From: Acanthosepion pharaonis
Taxonomy: Eukaryota; Mollusca; Cephalopoda; Sepiida; Sepiidae
Length of the DNA: 64,000 bases
NCBI GenBank assembly: GCA_903632075.3
Contig: CAHIKZ030005577.1
Span: forward strand, 2,185,001-2,249,000
Reading direction: 5' to 3'
Shown: in pieces, positions 48,140 to 59,195 of the stretch
Numbering within the stretch: the first letter of the stretch is position 1
How the letters are laid out: each line of letters opens with the position of its first letter
Program-made: the position numbers and the translations under genes
Notes under the pieces: generated by a model
Told to the model about the DNA's origin: nothing
Seen by the model: only the letters and a program-made list of their open reading frames with translations
Database searches by the model: none

Positions 48140-48781
48140 TGTACGTTTATATATTGGATTGGATTTCCTACATTAATTCAACCGATTTCAGCAAAACTTC
48201 ACAGGACTACGTAAAATTACCTTGCGGTGGTTCTGACAGCGCCAAAAATTGGAAAAACACAATTGTCTTTGCACAAAATCAATTTGAAAACACGATTAAG
48301 TGGCATTAATGAAAGGGGGACAATTCATATCGAGTTATACTTATTAATATTGAGTTATCGAGTTATACTTATTATAAAACCCAAGTTGGTTTTGTGTGTG
48401 CGTGTTCGTTTATATATGGGATCGGATTTCCTACATTTTTCAACCGATTTCAACAAAACTTCACTTTTTTTTGGCAGGTAGCGTTTCTTATTGTCTTGCA
48501 CACCTTTTTCTTTATTTTTACATTCAGAATGCTTTAAAAATTCCATTTACAAGACAATTGTTTATAATAAAATTCTATTCAATCGGTAGAGACTCATAAC
48601 GATTGAAAACAATGTTTTTGTTTGAGTTTGGGTTTGACCAATTCGTAAAAAAAAACCAAAAATATAAAACTAATTAAGACATAATTTTATTGTCAATTTT
48701 ATTTTTCAGTCTTTATGATGGTCGATACTTGAACTATCTCTTACTGTTACATCCCCGGGCAACGCCGGGCCCTACTGCTAG
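48076..48781 (+). mobile_element. Non-autonomous Helitron, copy 4
   Basis: 706 bp from TCTTACTTATTATAAAACTC to CCCTACTGCTAG, between A (48075) and T (48782). The intact 3' hairpin is CCCGG/CCGGG with loop GCAACG, 8 nt before CTAG. A (GT)n tract lies at about 48101-48138. The 5' end repeats internally near 48337 and 48361. Confidence 0.95.
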
Positions 48782-50060
48782 TAGCTGATAATGAACACAA
48801 GCTGATGGCAGACCAAATGGGTGTTTATAACATGGTTATTACGAGCATTGAATGTGAAAGAGGAGATCTAATATTTCTTGATGCCCCAGGTGGAACTGGC
48901 AAGACATCATCAACCTACTTCTGGCTAAACTGTGCCAAATGAAACATATTGCTCTTGCAGTGGCGTCAAGTGGAATAACTGCAACCCTGCTAAGTGGTGG
49001 CTGCACAGCTTATTAATGCATCAAACTCCCTTTGGACTTGTCCAAGAAAGAGAATGCAACCTGCAACATTAGTCATGGTTCTATAAAAGGTAAACTCATT
49101 GATTGCAAATTGATCATCTTGTATGAGGCGAAAATGAGACATAAGGGTTCCTTCGAGACTCTTGATACAGCTCTTCAGGATCTTGGACACAACACACAGC
49201 TGATGGGAGGTGCAACAGTCTTGCTTGCGGGAGACTTTAGACAAACCCTCCCTGTGATTCCGAAAGGCACTAGAGCTGACGAGGTAAACGCCAGTATAAA
49301 GTGTTCCTACCTGTGGAGCAATGTGAAAAAGCTGAGACTCACAACCAACATGAGAGTTCAGCTCAGTGATGATGAGGAAGCCGGTACTTTCTCGAAGCAA
49401 ATATTGGATGTTGATAATGGCACTTTGGTTGGCAAATAGGATGGCTGAGTTAGTTTGCCGTTTGGATATATGGTATCTGATTTAAAGAACTAATGATCTG
49501 AGGAATCAGATTACAGACTACAACTGGCTGAGAACCCATGCCATTTTAGCTCCAAAGAATGTGGCAGTTAATGATTTGGATATCAAACTTCTGGAACAGT
49601 TACCAGGTGACCATTGAAGCTACAATCCCATTGATACTCTACTAAACACCCATGAAGCTGTGAATTATCCAGTTGAATTTTTGAATAGCCTAACATCAGC
49701 AGGCTTCCCACCTCACAATTTGCACCTCAAGATTGGAGCACCAGTAATAATGCTAAGAGACCTGGATCTAACAAAGCTTTGCAACGGCATACAACTTATG
49801 ATTAAAAAGATGATGCCAACAGTTTAAGCAATTATTCTGACTGGCAAAGCAAGTGGTTAGGCTGTATTTATTCCTAAAATTCTACTTATTCCCTTGGATA
49901 TTACTTTCATAATTTGCAGGTCTACTGCGAAACTATATGTCAGTCTATTTGTACATCTATCATAAATGTATTTTAACACTAGCCCTCCTAAGGTCTATAT
50001 TCTCTCTGAAGGCACAAAAGCCCTGTTCAGTGATATTTCCTTTGAATTGTTACTTTAGTA
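48782..50060 (+). pseudogene. Helitron Pif1-type helicase domain
   Basis: Begins ADNEHKLMADQ and reaches the Walker A motif FLDAPGGTGKT (GGTGKT codons at 48889-48906). The Walker B region reads LIILYEAKM at about 49111-49134, with Tyr where the family has Asp in DEA. Motif III, LLAGDFRQTLPVIP, is intact within the open frame 49032-49439, followed by LRLTTNMRVQL. Further pieces are THAILAPKN, LLEQLPGD and FPPHNLHLKIGAPVIMLRDL, then stops and a frayed C-terminus near 49980-50060 (VYILSEGTKAL). The helicase would unwind the donor strand. The Asp loss and stops mean it is inactive. Confidence 0.9.
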
Positions 50061-50109
50061 TAACTGAAGAAAGGACATGAGAATGAGAACTGGGGATAAC
50101 ATTTGCTTT

Positions 50110-50137
50110 CCTGGAAATTACCAGGTATGTCAGCTAG
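50110..50137 (+). other. Helitron 3' terminus: hairpin plus CTAG
   Basis: CCTGG (50110-50114), loop AAATTA, CCAGG (50121-50125), then 8 nt and CTAG ending at 50137, followed by T. Both the hairpin and the 8-nt spacing match the non-autonomous family's end, although the stem sequence differs. Confidence 0.8.
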
Positions 50138-52190
50138 TACTAGAATAAAAATTTTCTAGTAATCTGAAAGGAAAATGTTTATTGTTTATTCATTTTCATA
50201 TTTTTTCTCTTCACCTATTAAAGTGTATCCTCAGCATTTTGACAGAATGAGAACGTGTAGGATAAGAATAACCAAAGAGGATAGGGTTCCAAAAATAGAG
50301 GATCTGCAAAGGTGATGAATACAATTCCAAAAACATAAATAAATACAAATTTTTATCATTAAAATCTTTGTGCTATTATTAAGATAGGTAGCTCCAAAAG
50401 AAAACGTGATATTTAACTAAAAACTTAAGGTTTAAAATGAATTTTTAAAAATGAAAATTCTCTTTTGAAGCTTTTATTTTAGTCTTAATTTCAAGCAAAT
50501 AGATTAAATTTAATATCTCCAGTAAGCAAAATACATTGCTGAATTTCAAAATTAATTTAATATGACTGGAAAGAGTTTTTTTTTTTTTTTTTTGGTTAAA
50601 ATTGCTGATTATTTGTTTTAGCCATCTGTCATCGCAATGTAATTCTCTATTAAAAAATCTTACAAAAATACAATGTATTTTTCTGAAACTTTATTTGAGG
50701 AATATAAGCTGATTCAAAGTATAATTAATTGGTTTGTAGCAAATAGTTTTACTTTAAGCTTAAAATATTACAGAAATGCATTTTAAACCCAAGAGTAACT
50801 GTGTTTTTTTTAATGTTCTGTGGAGACTTTATCTGCAAAATATAATTGAAGCAAATGTCATGAGCGCCTTTTTTTATAATTTTTAAGTACTCAGTAATCT
50901 CAAAAATTTAGGAAAATATTCTCCATAATCTAATGATTTCTTGAATTATAGGTACTTTGGCTTTAAATTTACGATAGTTATCACTCCTATTTTATGATAA
51001 TGTTGTGTCTGGACACCTGTATTTAAAAAAAATCAATATTTTTATACACACACAAAATATTCAAAATTTTAAAATATGGTGGTCGCTTTATTGTAGGCAG
51101 CTTTTTCCATAACAGTATCACCTAACTGGTACAAATTTAATGCAGAATTCTATAAGATTAAAAACTTTATAAACTATTCTAATTTAAATTAAAAAAAAAT
51201 GAAAATTCTTGGAAAAATTCATTATTAATTGAATTTTTTTCTTAAGACACTGTTCATAGTATTTTTTTATTCATGAAGGCAAATTTAAAGTTCTTCTCAT
51301 TAAATAATGTCTTAGTTTTATTGCATTTTTTATTTTATGATTCAGAGCAGATTTTCAGTAACTGGATTGGGGGGGGGCAGTTTTTCAAAAACAAATTGGA
51401 TGATTTCAGTTCCCCAAGGACATGTGCATATATCTAATATAAAAATGGAGCAATACAAAAATGAATTACTTGGAATTTACATTAAATGAGTTGGAGGAAG
51501 GTGGCAGATATAAAAAAAATGTATATAGTGATTCTGCAGAGATTTGGGATAAGAAATCCTCACAGACTTGGGAAGTTTTAGGTAATTTGGCCTCATAGTC
51601 TTACTTACGAAAACACTTGCTGATGAAGATGTTAGAAAATTCCAATAAATTTTAAATAGTTATTGCTCTTCTTTTATAATAATAACTTGTATGGACACCC
51701 ATATTTACAAAACTCAGCATGTTTATACAGACACAAAAAAATTTGCTGAATTGTACTAAGCTGTTTGATTTATGATTAGTAAATACAGTTTTTACTTGAT
51801 AACAGTATCAGCTAACTGATGCAAATAAATACAAAATTTTAAATATTTATAACTTTATAAAACTATTAAAATTAAAATCTTTCAAGAATGAAAACAAATG
51901 TAAAATGTCATTCTTCACCAAAAAATTTCACCATGAAAAGACACTTTAATTTCCGGTACTAATTTATGGTCCTCCTTTGACGTAAGAAAAACAAAATTTT
52001 AACCAAAAACAATTTTAATACTAATAATCAAAAATCCTTTGGTCTTACATTTTCATCTTAATGATAAATTTTGATGTTAAAATTTGTTTTTTATTAAGTT
52101 TAGGGCATTTTTTCATTATGTGTACTTTTTTTTTTTTTTTTGAGTCTTCCACAAGTCGTGCTTTTCTGAATATTTTAGTATCAGTTAATT
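50138..52190. other. AT-rich DNA with an old tandem duplication, no gene seen
   Basis: About 50990-51230 and 51670-51900 share TGGACACC-TATTTA, ACAGACACAAAA-like, AACAGTATCA-CTAACTG and TAAAACTTTATAAACTAT blocks at an offset of about 680. Otherwise featureless, with poly-T and poly-G tracts. Confidence 0.6.
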
Positions 52191-52199
52191 CCCTTGGTT

Positions 52200-52650
52200 G
52201 ATTAACCAAAATTGTTGTGAGATCAATACCTGGCCACAGCGGAGGAAGCAAAAAACATGGAGAGTTGTGTTACTAAAGGGAATTAACTCGTACTAAGATA
52301 TCAAAAAATTAACTAAAAGGCATGGCATGTGGAATCGGAACAATCTATCCCCATGGTTTAAGTAAAGGGTTTGGTTTGAAATTCCAACTTATATCACCTA
52401 AAGAATACCAGAATGTTCAACATCCAAACATTGTGAAGATGGTAATAAAGATGAGGACAACAGTCCAAACAATATAAATAAGGTAAATAACTGCAATACT
52501 TCATCACAGAGATATAGACAGATCCTGAAGAAGGCCAGAGTGTACAACATCCAAAACATTGTGAATATGGCTATAAAGGTGAGGATAACAATCTGAACGA
52601 TGTAAATAGTGCAAATAGTTGCAATGCCTCATCTCAGGAATATAGATAGA
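52200..52650 (+). mobile_element. tRNA-derived SINE, dimeric tail
   Basis: Contains GTGAGATCAATACCTGGC (B-box-like) and the body GAAGATGGTAATAAAGATGA, CAGTCCAAACAATATAAAT. The body then repeats at about 52545-52650 (CATTGTGAATATGGC, AACAATCTGAACGATGTAA), ending AGGAATATAGATAGA. It matches the SINE at 39483. The duplicated 3' body suggests a dimer or two nested copies. Confidence 0.7.
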
Positions 52651-52659
52651 TAATATGTA

Positions 52660-53692
52660 CTATATCTACAGATGTAATGTACTTTCTTTTTTTTCTCTAC
52701 TAATCAACCAACTGTTTTGACGTTAATGACTCATAGTGGTTGAAATGCTGGTAAAATAACCAATCAGTTTTCATTTGCCTTATTTTTCACTTTATATTAC
52801 TTTTTTCTCATTGTCTTACTATCAGTTTTCATCAATTTATTTCATGTTGTTCTTAATTTCCACATGCTACTTTTCTTAAATAAAAATATTTTTCATATAA
52901 TTAAATCAAGTGGACAACAGCACATTAAATGTGGAAATTACTTCATTATCACCGTGTTTTTTTCCAACTGTCATCCATATAATAAATAGAAGGTGATATT
53001 AACAAAGTATCTTCTCTTCTCCTTGGCACTGATAAAAATGATGGTTTGTTTTTATTGGGCAGAGATTCCTGCAGCGGATAATCATGCACCAGTTATGGAC
53101 TTGATCATGTGGCCAGTGATGTTAGTCTAAAAAAATGTAAAAATCAACAGATATTTTTCAAGATCCACATTTGAATTGTTTCTAAATGGACAGTGTTCCG
53201 ATTTTAAACACATACTTTGCATAAGATAGGACATGATGGTGAAGTAATCTTGTTTCAATGCAAAATGTTTGATCTTCACTGAGGGTGGTGGCTGCTGCTG
53301 CATTATTGAAATAATAATTACATGTATCTCTCATAATATAGACTACTTTCATATATTATTCACTGCTCCAATTAATATATTATTTATACCTTTTTTCTTC
53401 ACAGGTGTTTTGGCTGTACAAAAACTGCAGCAGTGGTTATTGAGAATTTCAATAAAAAAAAAAAGATATTTCACTTTTCATGAGGGCACAGACATTTGCT
53501 ACATGGTTCATGTGAAAGTCATGGATCTACATTGTCAAAAGCATGACAACGAACTTTACCTGGCAAAGTAATGTACTTTGAAATCTGTGGTTTATTTTTC
53601 TACAAAAAACATTGAGTGTTATGAATAAACAGGAAAGATAGGCCATATTCATGACATCTGCATAACTTGTGAAAGTGGACATAACAGGCCAG
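52660..53692. other. Upstream region of the 17-finger gene, no exon confirmed
   Basis: Short open frames without domains. GAAAG and ATAACAG just before the first ATG could be splice acceptors. A TAA lies in frame upstream of the ATG. Confidence 0.4.
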
Positions 53693-55141
53693 ATGGAAAC
53701 CCATATTGCAAAGAAATCATATTCTTGTGAAACTTGTACATCTACATTTTCACAGAAGCAAGATTTGGTCACACATATGTGTACACACACTGGAGAGAAA
53801 CCATACTCTTGTGAAGTGTGTGGATCTGGATTTTCCTGGAAGCCAGATTTGGTCAAACATATGCGTACACACACTGGAGAGAAACCATATTCCTGTGAAG
53901 TTTGTGGATTTAAATTTTCACAGAAATCAAATATGGTTAATCATATGCGTAGACATACTGGAGAGAAACCATATGCTTGTGAAGTGTGTGGGTCTGCTTT
54001 TTCACAAAAGTCATATTTAGTGACACATATGCGGACACACACTGGAGAAAAACCATATTCTTGTGAAATTTGTGGATATGCATTTTCAGACAAGTCAAAT
54101 TTAGTGAAACATATGCGTTCACACACTAGAGAGAAACCATATTCCTGTGAAGTTTGTGGGTTTAAATTTTCACAGAAGTCACATTTAGTCAATCATATGC
54201 GTACACATACTGGAGAGAAACCATATTCTTGCGAAGTCTGCGTATCTGCATTTTCACGGCAGCAAGATTTGGTCAATCATATGCGTAAACACACTGGAGA
54301 AAAACCCTATTCTTGTGAAATTTGTGGATCTGCATTTTCACAGAAGTCAGATATGGTCAATCATATGCACACTCACACTGGAGAGAAACCATACTCTTGT
54401 GAGGTTTGTGGATCTGAGTTTTCACACTTGTCAAATATGGTCAAGCATATGCGTACACACACTGGAGAGAAACCATATTCTTGTGAAGTTTGCAGATCTG
54501 CATTTTCACAAAAGTCAAATTTGGTCAATCATATGCGTACTCACAGTGGATCAAAACCATATTCTTGTGAAGTTTGTGGATCTGCGTTTTCATGGAAGTC
54601 ATGTTTGGTGAGACATATGCGTACTCATACTGGGGAGAAACCTTATTCTTGTGAAGTTTGTGGATCTGCATTTTCACGACAGGAAGATTTGGTCAACCAT
54701 ATGCGTACACACACTGGAGAGAAACCTTATTCTTGTGAAGTTTGTGGATCTGCATTTTCACAGAAATCACATTTAGTGAGGCATATGCGTACACACACTG
54801 GGGAAAAACCCTATTCTTGTGATGTTTGTGGATCTGCATTTTTAGACAAGTCAAATTTGGTCAATCATATGCGTACTCACACTGGATCAAAACCATATTC
54901 TTGTGAAGTTTGTGGATCTGTGTTTTCACAGAAGCCAGATTTGTTCAAACATATGCGTACACACACTGGAGAGAAACCTTATTCTTGTGACGTTTGTGGA
55001 TCTGCATTTTCACAGAAGTCGCATTTAGTGACACATATACGTATACACACTGGAGAGAAACCCTATTCCTGTGAAGTTTGTGGATCTGCATTTTCACACA
55101 AATCAAATATGGTCAAACATATGCATACACACACTGGATAG
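53693..55141 (+). CDS. C2H2 zinc-finger protein, 17 fingers
   Basis: The first in-frame ATG is 53693 (METHIAKKSYSC). The frame also stays open 24 nt further up to a GTG, which is not a likely start in an animal, so either 53693 or a spliced upstream exon supplies the start. Seventeen C2H2 fingers follow with 84-bp spacing and mostly HTGEKPY linkers; three linkers differ (HTREKPY, HSGSKPY, HTGSKPY). All Cys and His ligands are present. The helix positions -1, 2, 3 and 6 vary strongly (for example Q-S-N-N, W-P-D-K, R-E-D-N, H-S-N-K) over an almost constant backbone. Likely a nuclear DNA-binding protein. No KRAB, SCAN or BTB domain is visible. The TAG at 55139-55141 replaces the GAG of a GEK linker, so the ancestral protein was longer. 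Confidence 0.9.
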   Translation: METHIAKKSYSCETCTSTFSQKQDLVTHMCTHTGEKPYSCEVCGSGFSWKPDLVKHMRTHTGEKPYSCEVCGFKFSQKSNMVNHMRRHTGEKPYACEVCGSAFSQKSYLVTHMRTHTGEKPYSCEICGYAFSDKSNLVKHMRSHTREKPYSCEVCGFKFSQKSHLVNHMRTHTGEKPYSCEVCVSAFSRQQDLVNHMRKHTGEKPYSCEICGSAFSQKSDMVNHMHTHTGEKPYSCEVCGSEFSHLSNMVKHMRTHTGEKPYSCEVCRSAFSQKSNLVNHMRTHSGSKPYSCEVCGSAFSWKSCLVRHMRTHTGEKPYSCEVCGSAFSRQEDLVNHMRTHTGEKPYSCEVCGSAFSQKSHLVRHMRTHTGEKPYSCDVCGSAFLDKSNLVNHMRTHTGSKPYSCEVCGSVFSQKPDLFKHMRTHTGEKPYSCDVCGSAFSQKSHLVTHIRIHTGEKPYSCEVCGSAFSHKSNMVKHMHTHTG

Positions 55142-55380
55142 AAAACTTATTCTTGTGAACTTTGTGGATGTCTGTTTTCATGGAATCCATGTTTGGTCAA
55201 TTATACACAGTACACATTGAAAAAAAACTATAATTTAATGAATTTTGTGTATCTCCATTTTCATGGAAATGTTTGGTTAGTCATCTGTGTATATACATGA
55301 GAGAGAAAAAATATTTTTGCGATGTTTCCTGATATGTATTTTCATATAAATCAGTTTTGTTACATCATGTGAATACACAG
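55142..55380 (+). pseudogene. Decayed fingers 18-20 after premature stop
   Basis: In frame after the TAG: KTYSCELCGCLFSWNPCLVN is a recognisable finger with lost final histidines. It is followed by NLMNFVYLHFHGN and FCDVS, then YVFSYKSVLLHHVNT, progressively broken. These show the array once continued. Confidence 0.85.
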
Positions 55381-56973
55381 TGGACAGAAACACTAAAAAG
55401 ATAATTACATTTTCCATACTGAATGAATTTGTAAGGACTTTTTCAAACCCAAACATGCATAAAGATGCCGCAGAGGTCAAGTGTGGGTTTCTGGCAGATA
55501 GGGCTATGCAAAATTTATTGACAAAAAGAAAATGTGTCAACAGAATATCTGTTTGCATGCAGAATTGCAACAAAGACAATACACATCACCATCATTGGGA
55601 AACTTCTGGTAAGTTCTCCCCTAAGATACTCTCTTGTAAGGTCACTTGCATGGCTGAACAATCTATTTGTGAAAAAGACATCTTTCCCACATGATGGGCA
55701 GGAAACAAGTCAGCAAGTCTGTGATGACATTACTAGTCAATACAAAGAGTTTGAGGAGTGTAGAATAACAATAGTAAACAGCACTTACCGGTGTAAGGGT
55801 CCCAGCTAGCGTCCAGCTGGCAGACAAAAATAAAGCAGGTTGTAACTTAATACAAACCCTGCAAACTAACTGATGAATCAAGCTGGTATTTATACAGAAA
55901 TGCCTCCACTCATGTACCAGCAGCCAATCACAGCCCAAGCAATGGACTATCCCACTTTAGCACAATGAGATGCTCCATGGCACCATAAATAGCTCTCTTA
56001 AGGTTGAGTTATTATTCACTCAGCTTGCTCCACAACTGAGTGCTTATCTTGACCATGTGATTGTTCAACAAGGAGGAGGCTGAATGCTAGATGAACTGAA
56101 AAAATGTTAACATCATTGTGTTCAGTTCCATGTGCAACAAAAGTCATGAGTTGTAGGATTAGTTAAAATGTGTAGTCTTTTTGAAAATTTGTGTTCATTA
56201 AAATCATTATACTTCACAGACAATGTGCAGTCATCAAACATTTTTGCGACATTCACAAACCATGTGTATTCAAGATAGGTGAAATGTATAGCAGTAAGAA
56301 TTAAAGTCTGTAATACAAAATTTTCAAGTGTAGCAGAACTCCAAACTGTGTAGAATGCTACACAAAACGAGTAACATAACCAGGTCTGCATTCAGTCGTA
56401 TTTTAGACTTCAACACTGATTTCTTCATTGCTTTCAACTGATCCATGTGATATGAATTATTGGAAACAGCTGTAGTTTTTCTTTGAATATTTCATTTGTC
56501 AAACTCTCAAAAGATAAATCACAATGTGTTTTTCGAATTGATGACCATTCACTTTGTGTGTTTGTGTGTGCACATGCATGCATGCGCACATTTCTTTCAT
56601 TCCTAGAATTTTTTTTACACTGATCTATGGGAACCTTGCATTTATCAGAAAATACCCCAGCAAGTTGTGAAAAAGGTCTGAATACTTAAATTATTATTTT
56701 GTTTATGATTTGGACAACAGGTTATGTCACACTATAGATTTTGCTGTTCTGCAAAATTCATCCCCATACTTATATCAAAACTATTATTTAAATGACTCTA
56801 TAAAACACTGTGATGCCATGTAGATTGAAATAAACACTCAAAAAATGAATTATACATGTGAATTAACTGAAAGGTAAAACTCTTATTGTGTAGCAATTCA
56901 ATTTCTCACACAACCTTAGGAAATAAATATATTTTTTTCCTTTTAAGTCAATTTAATGACCAGGGTTTCTTAG
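55381..56973. other. Downstream region with LTR-like promoter signals, no gene assigned
   Basis: An open frame at 55380-55694 has no recognised domain. Around 55790-56080 the minus strand shows GATTGGC, TATAAATACC and an LTR-like end GGGACCCTTACA, but no matching flank duplication was found. The rest is AT-rich. Confidence 0.4.
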
Positions 56974-57313
56974 TGTTATGGTCCAGTTCCTTGTACCACG
57001 GTGATAGTCCAAGGTAGAACCAATAAAGAACTCGAACACATATATGGAATAACACAGATATATTACAAACAGGAATATATACAGAGAAGAAGAGAGTGTT
57101 AGTACGAACAATCAGGTTTAGTAGTAATTGTCTGAACGCGACTCTGTTTCGGACTGCCTCTGACTCGACTGACTCGCTTGCTCTGACTGACTGACAGACT
57201 CCTGACGGATTTCACTCCAGACTTCAGACTGAACTCTCTGCTTCCTCTTGAGGTGAAGTATTTATTACATATGGAATAGTCTTTTATTTTATTATGGGTA
57301 AGGTCCCATAACA
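56974..57313 (-). mobile_element. Solo LTR, 340 bp, perfect TSD CTTAG
   Basis: TGTTATGG and CCATAACA are perfect 8-bp terminal inverted repeats. CTTAG flanks both ends (56969-56973, 57314-57318). The minus strand has a promoter-like AATAAATAC and a CAGT/GACT-rich leader. The surrounding DNA is a short tandem duplication: GAGTCAATTTAATGAC occurs at about 56945 and 57341. Confidence 0.95.
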
Positions 57314-57318
57314 CTTAG

Positions 57319-58795
57319 GAATCTTGTCTCCAGTCCATTTTTGAGTCAATTTAATGACAAAGATTTTTCAGAAATCCTGTCTCCAGCCTGCCTTTGAATT
57401 GACAAACATAAAATTTTGTTAGTAATTTTAGATAATCATAAATGTAGAATCCTTTGAAAAACTGACCACCCAAAATCTGAATGAGTTGTCCCCTTTCCTG
57501 AACACAAGTGGACAGATAGGAGTGGTGGGTCCTCCAGCCAGTATTCATATAATGATGGTGAATGAAGCAGTCAATGAGGAAAGGACCAACAGTGAGTAAG
57601 CCAGTAGGCAGTGAGTGTCATGGTCCTTTTTTTTTCATGGCTGGAAATATAAAAAAGTTAAGAAAACTATCTACAATAGCATTGTCAATATGTGATGTGA
57701 AATATATGTATTTTAGCAATCATAATACAAGAAGCAAAAACTATGAATAATTCAAATGAAAATGAGCATACCACTATCTATTGTGAAAGTCAAGGTATAC
57801 CTATATAGGTATTCTCTATATAGAAACAAGCTATATTTAAAATTATATCCATGTATTGTTTGTCTCATGTTATTTTTATCTGGTTCTTTATTCCTCCTCT
57901 TATTATTATTTAGTGAGAATTTTATCAATTTTTGCAAAGTTCACCCCACAAAAAAAAAAAACACATGTTTACTTCCACTTTGGAAAGTTTTCTTTTTTTT
58001 TGCTATTTTTGGTGTTACATTTGGTTGAAATTCTGCCCTGTATAAATAATGGACCTGATATGTCTTTTAATATTTTCTTTTAACATAAATCTAAAGTGAC
58101 ATTAAGTACTCCCTGCTGTAAAACCTGTGGGTTTTAGATTTTCTCAGCATCCAAACATGAATGATATGGACATGGGAGTAATCTTCCTCTTTGGAAATGT
58201 GTTGGTGAAATGTTTTCTTAAATCCACACCTTTGCACTCTTAGTCAGTCTAGTATATGGGTGGGGAAGAAAGGGGGTAAAGATATCTAACAGTTAGACAA
58301 AGTAAAATGAAATATTTTTTTCTGTTTTCCCAGTACCATTAGTATGAAGGAAACACATGTCAAGTACAATTTGAACTGATCTCTGAAAATTATATCATCA
58401 CACCTCTCCATCAGCAATACACACACACATGCAATTATTGGACACAGAAATGAATACTTTCTGTTAATGCTACTAATGTAGAAGTGAAAGGATTATTACC
58501 TGTTTGATCTTCCATACAAAAAAATTATCCAATTGTTGTGAAAATAATGAAATAAAATTCTTTCAAAAATATTTCCAATATGAAAATACCATGCAACATT
58601 ATTTTTCAGTTCCTCAAACATATTTTAATTTAATAAAAAAAAGACCTCTTTTGTCTTCAGCAAAGGGAAAAATTCTAAATTGGTTTCAAATATTACAAGT
58701 AAATTTTTATATATGATTATTTTTTATCATTATTAGTGTTACCTATCATATATACTTATGGGTGAATGACCAAGTGGTTAGTATAAAGAATCCCC
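57319..58795. other. Intergenic, no gene seen
   Basis: AT-rich with homopolymer runs. The open frames here show no domain. Confidence 0.6.
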
Positions 58796-58799
58796 CCAA

Positions 58800-59195
58800 A
58801 ATTAAAATATTTCTTTATTCAACACATACCATAGAACAATGATCATTTGTGTGTGTTCTGAAGCAGCTATTGTCATCAGCCGTGATGGCTATAAACGAAG
58901 CTTCCCTTATTTTTGTCCTTATCTCCTCATGGTATATTTGTAGCAGGCAGTCAAGTATCTCATTCAGAATGGTCTTAGAAACACTTTGAAAAATCATACT
59001 GGTTTTTGATTCTTCAAAACTGGATCTAATTTAGATGCAAAATTTATTAATCCTCTAAATACTCCTGGATTGAGTGAATTGTCTTTTTCATCATGCACAC
59101 ATAAGGGAGTTTCAAAGTTTCTATGAAATAAAATACAGCCTATTATTTTGGATAAAATCTCATGGTTTTTTTTTAATCGCCATGTTATAGTCACT
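58800..59195 (-). pseudogene. hAT-type (zf-MYM1-like) transposase fragment
   Basis: Two adjacent minus-strand pieces cover a hAT-family core: RGLINFASKLDPVLKN, preceded by CVHDEKDNSLNPGVF, and then SKTILNEILDCL followed by IREASFIAITADDNS. The G-HDE-S-NPG-F-LI-L and F-(A)-I-ADDT patterns are typical of animal hAT-derived MYM-type or GTF2IRD2-like proteins. The catalytic Asp of the ADE/ADD box is present, but what normally follows (TDVS...) is altered. The ends are missing and no TIRs were found. Whether this was an autonomous transposon or a retrocopy cannot be said. Confidence 0.7.

Larger units (their letters stand above)
31640..50137 (+). mobile_element. Autonomous Helitron, broken up by nested insertions
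   Basis: Protein pieces of a Helitron Rep-helicase occur in the correct order on the plus strand from about 31.64 to 50.06 kb. They end in a 3' hairpin (CCTGG/CCAGG) and CTAG before T at 50138. Intervening pieces are LTRs at 32245-33175, about 33391-34115 and 37212-37741; non-autonomous Helitrons at 35325-36013 and 48076-48781; a repeat of the Rep N-terminal segment; and a 9.3-kb block at 37942-47272. The 5' TC end was not located. Removing these pieces leaves an element of about 6 kb, a normal Helitron size. Confidence 0.8.

Noticed and set aside
53706..54611. Repeated LERNH-type open frames over the 17-finger gene
   Set aside because: Frame-shifted shadows of the same finger repeat.
55795..56080. 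Another solo LTR on the minus strand
   Set aside because: Promoter-like boxes are visible, but no paired TG/CA ends with matching flanks could be found.
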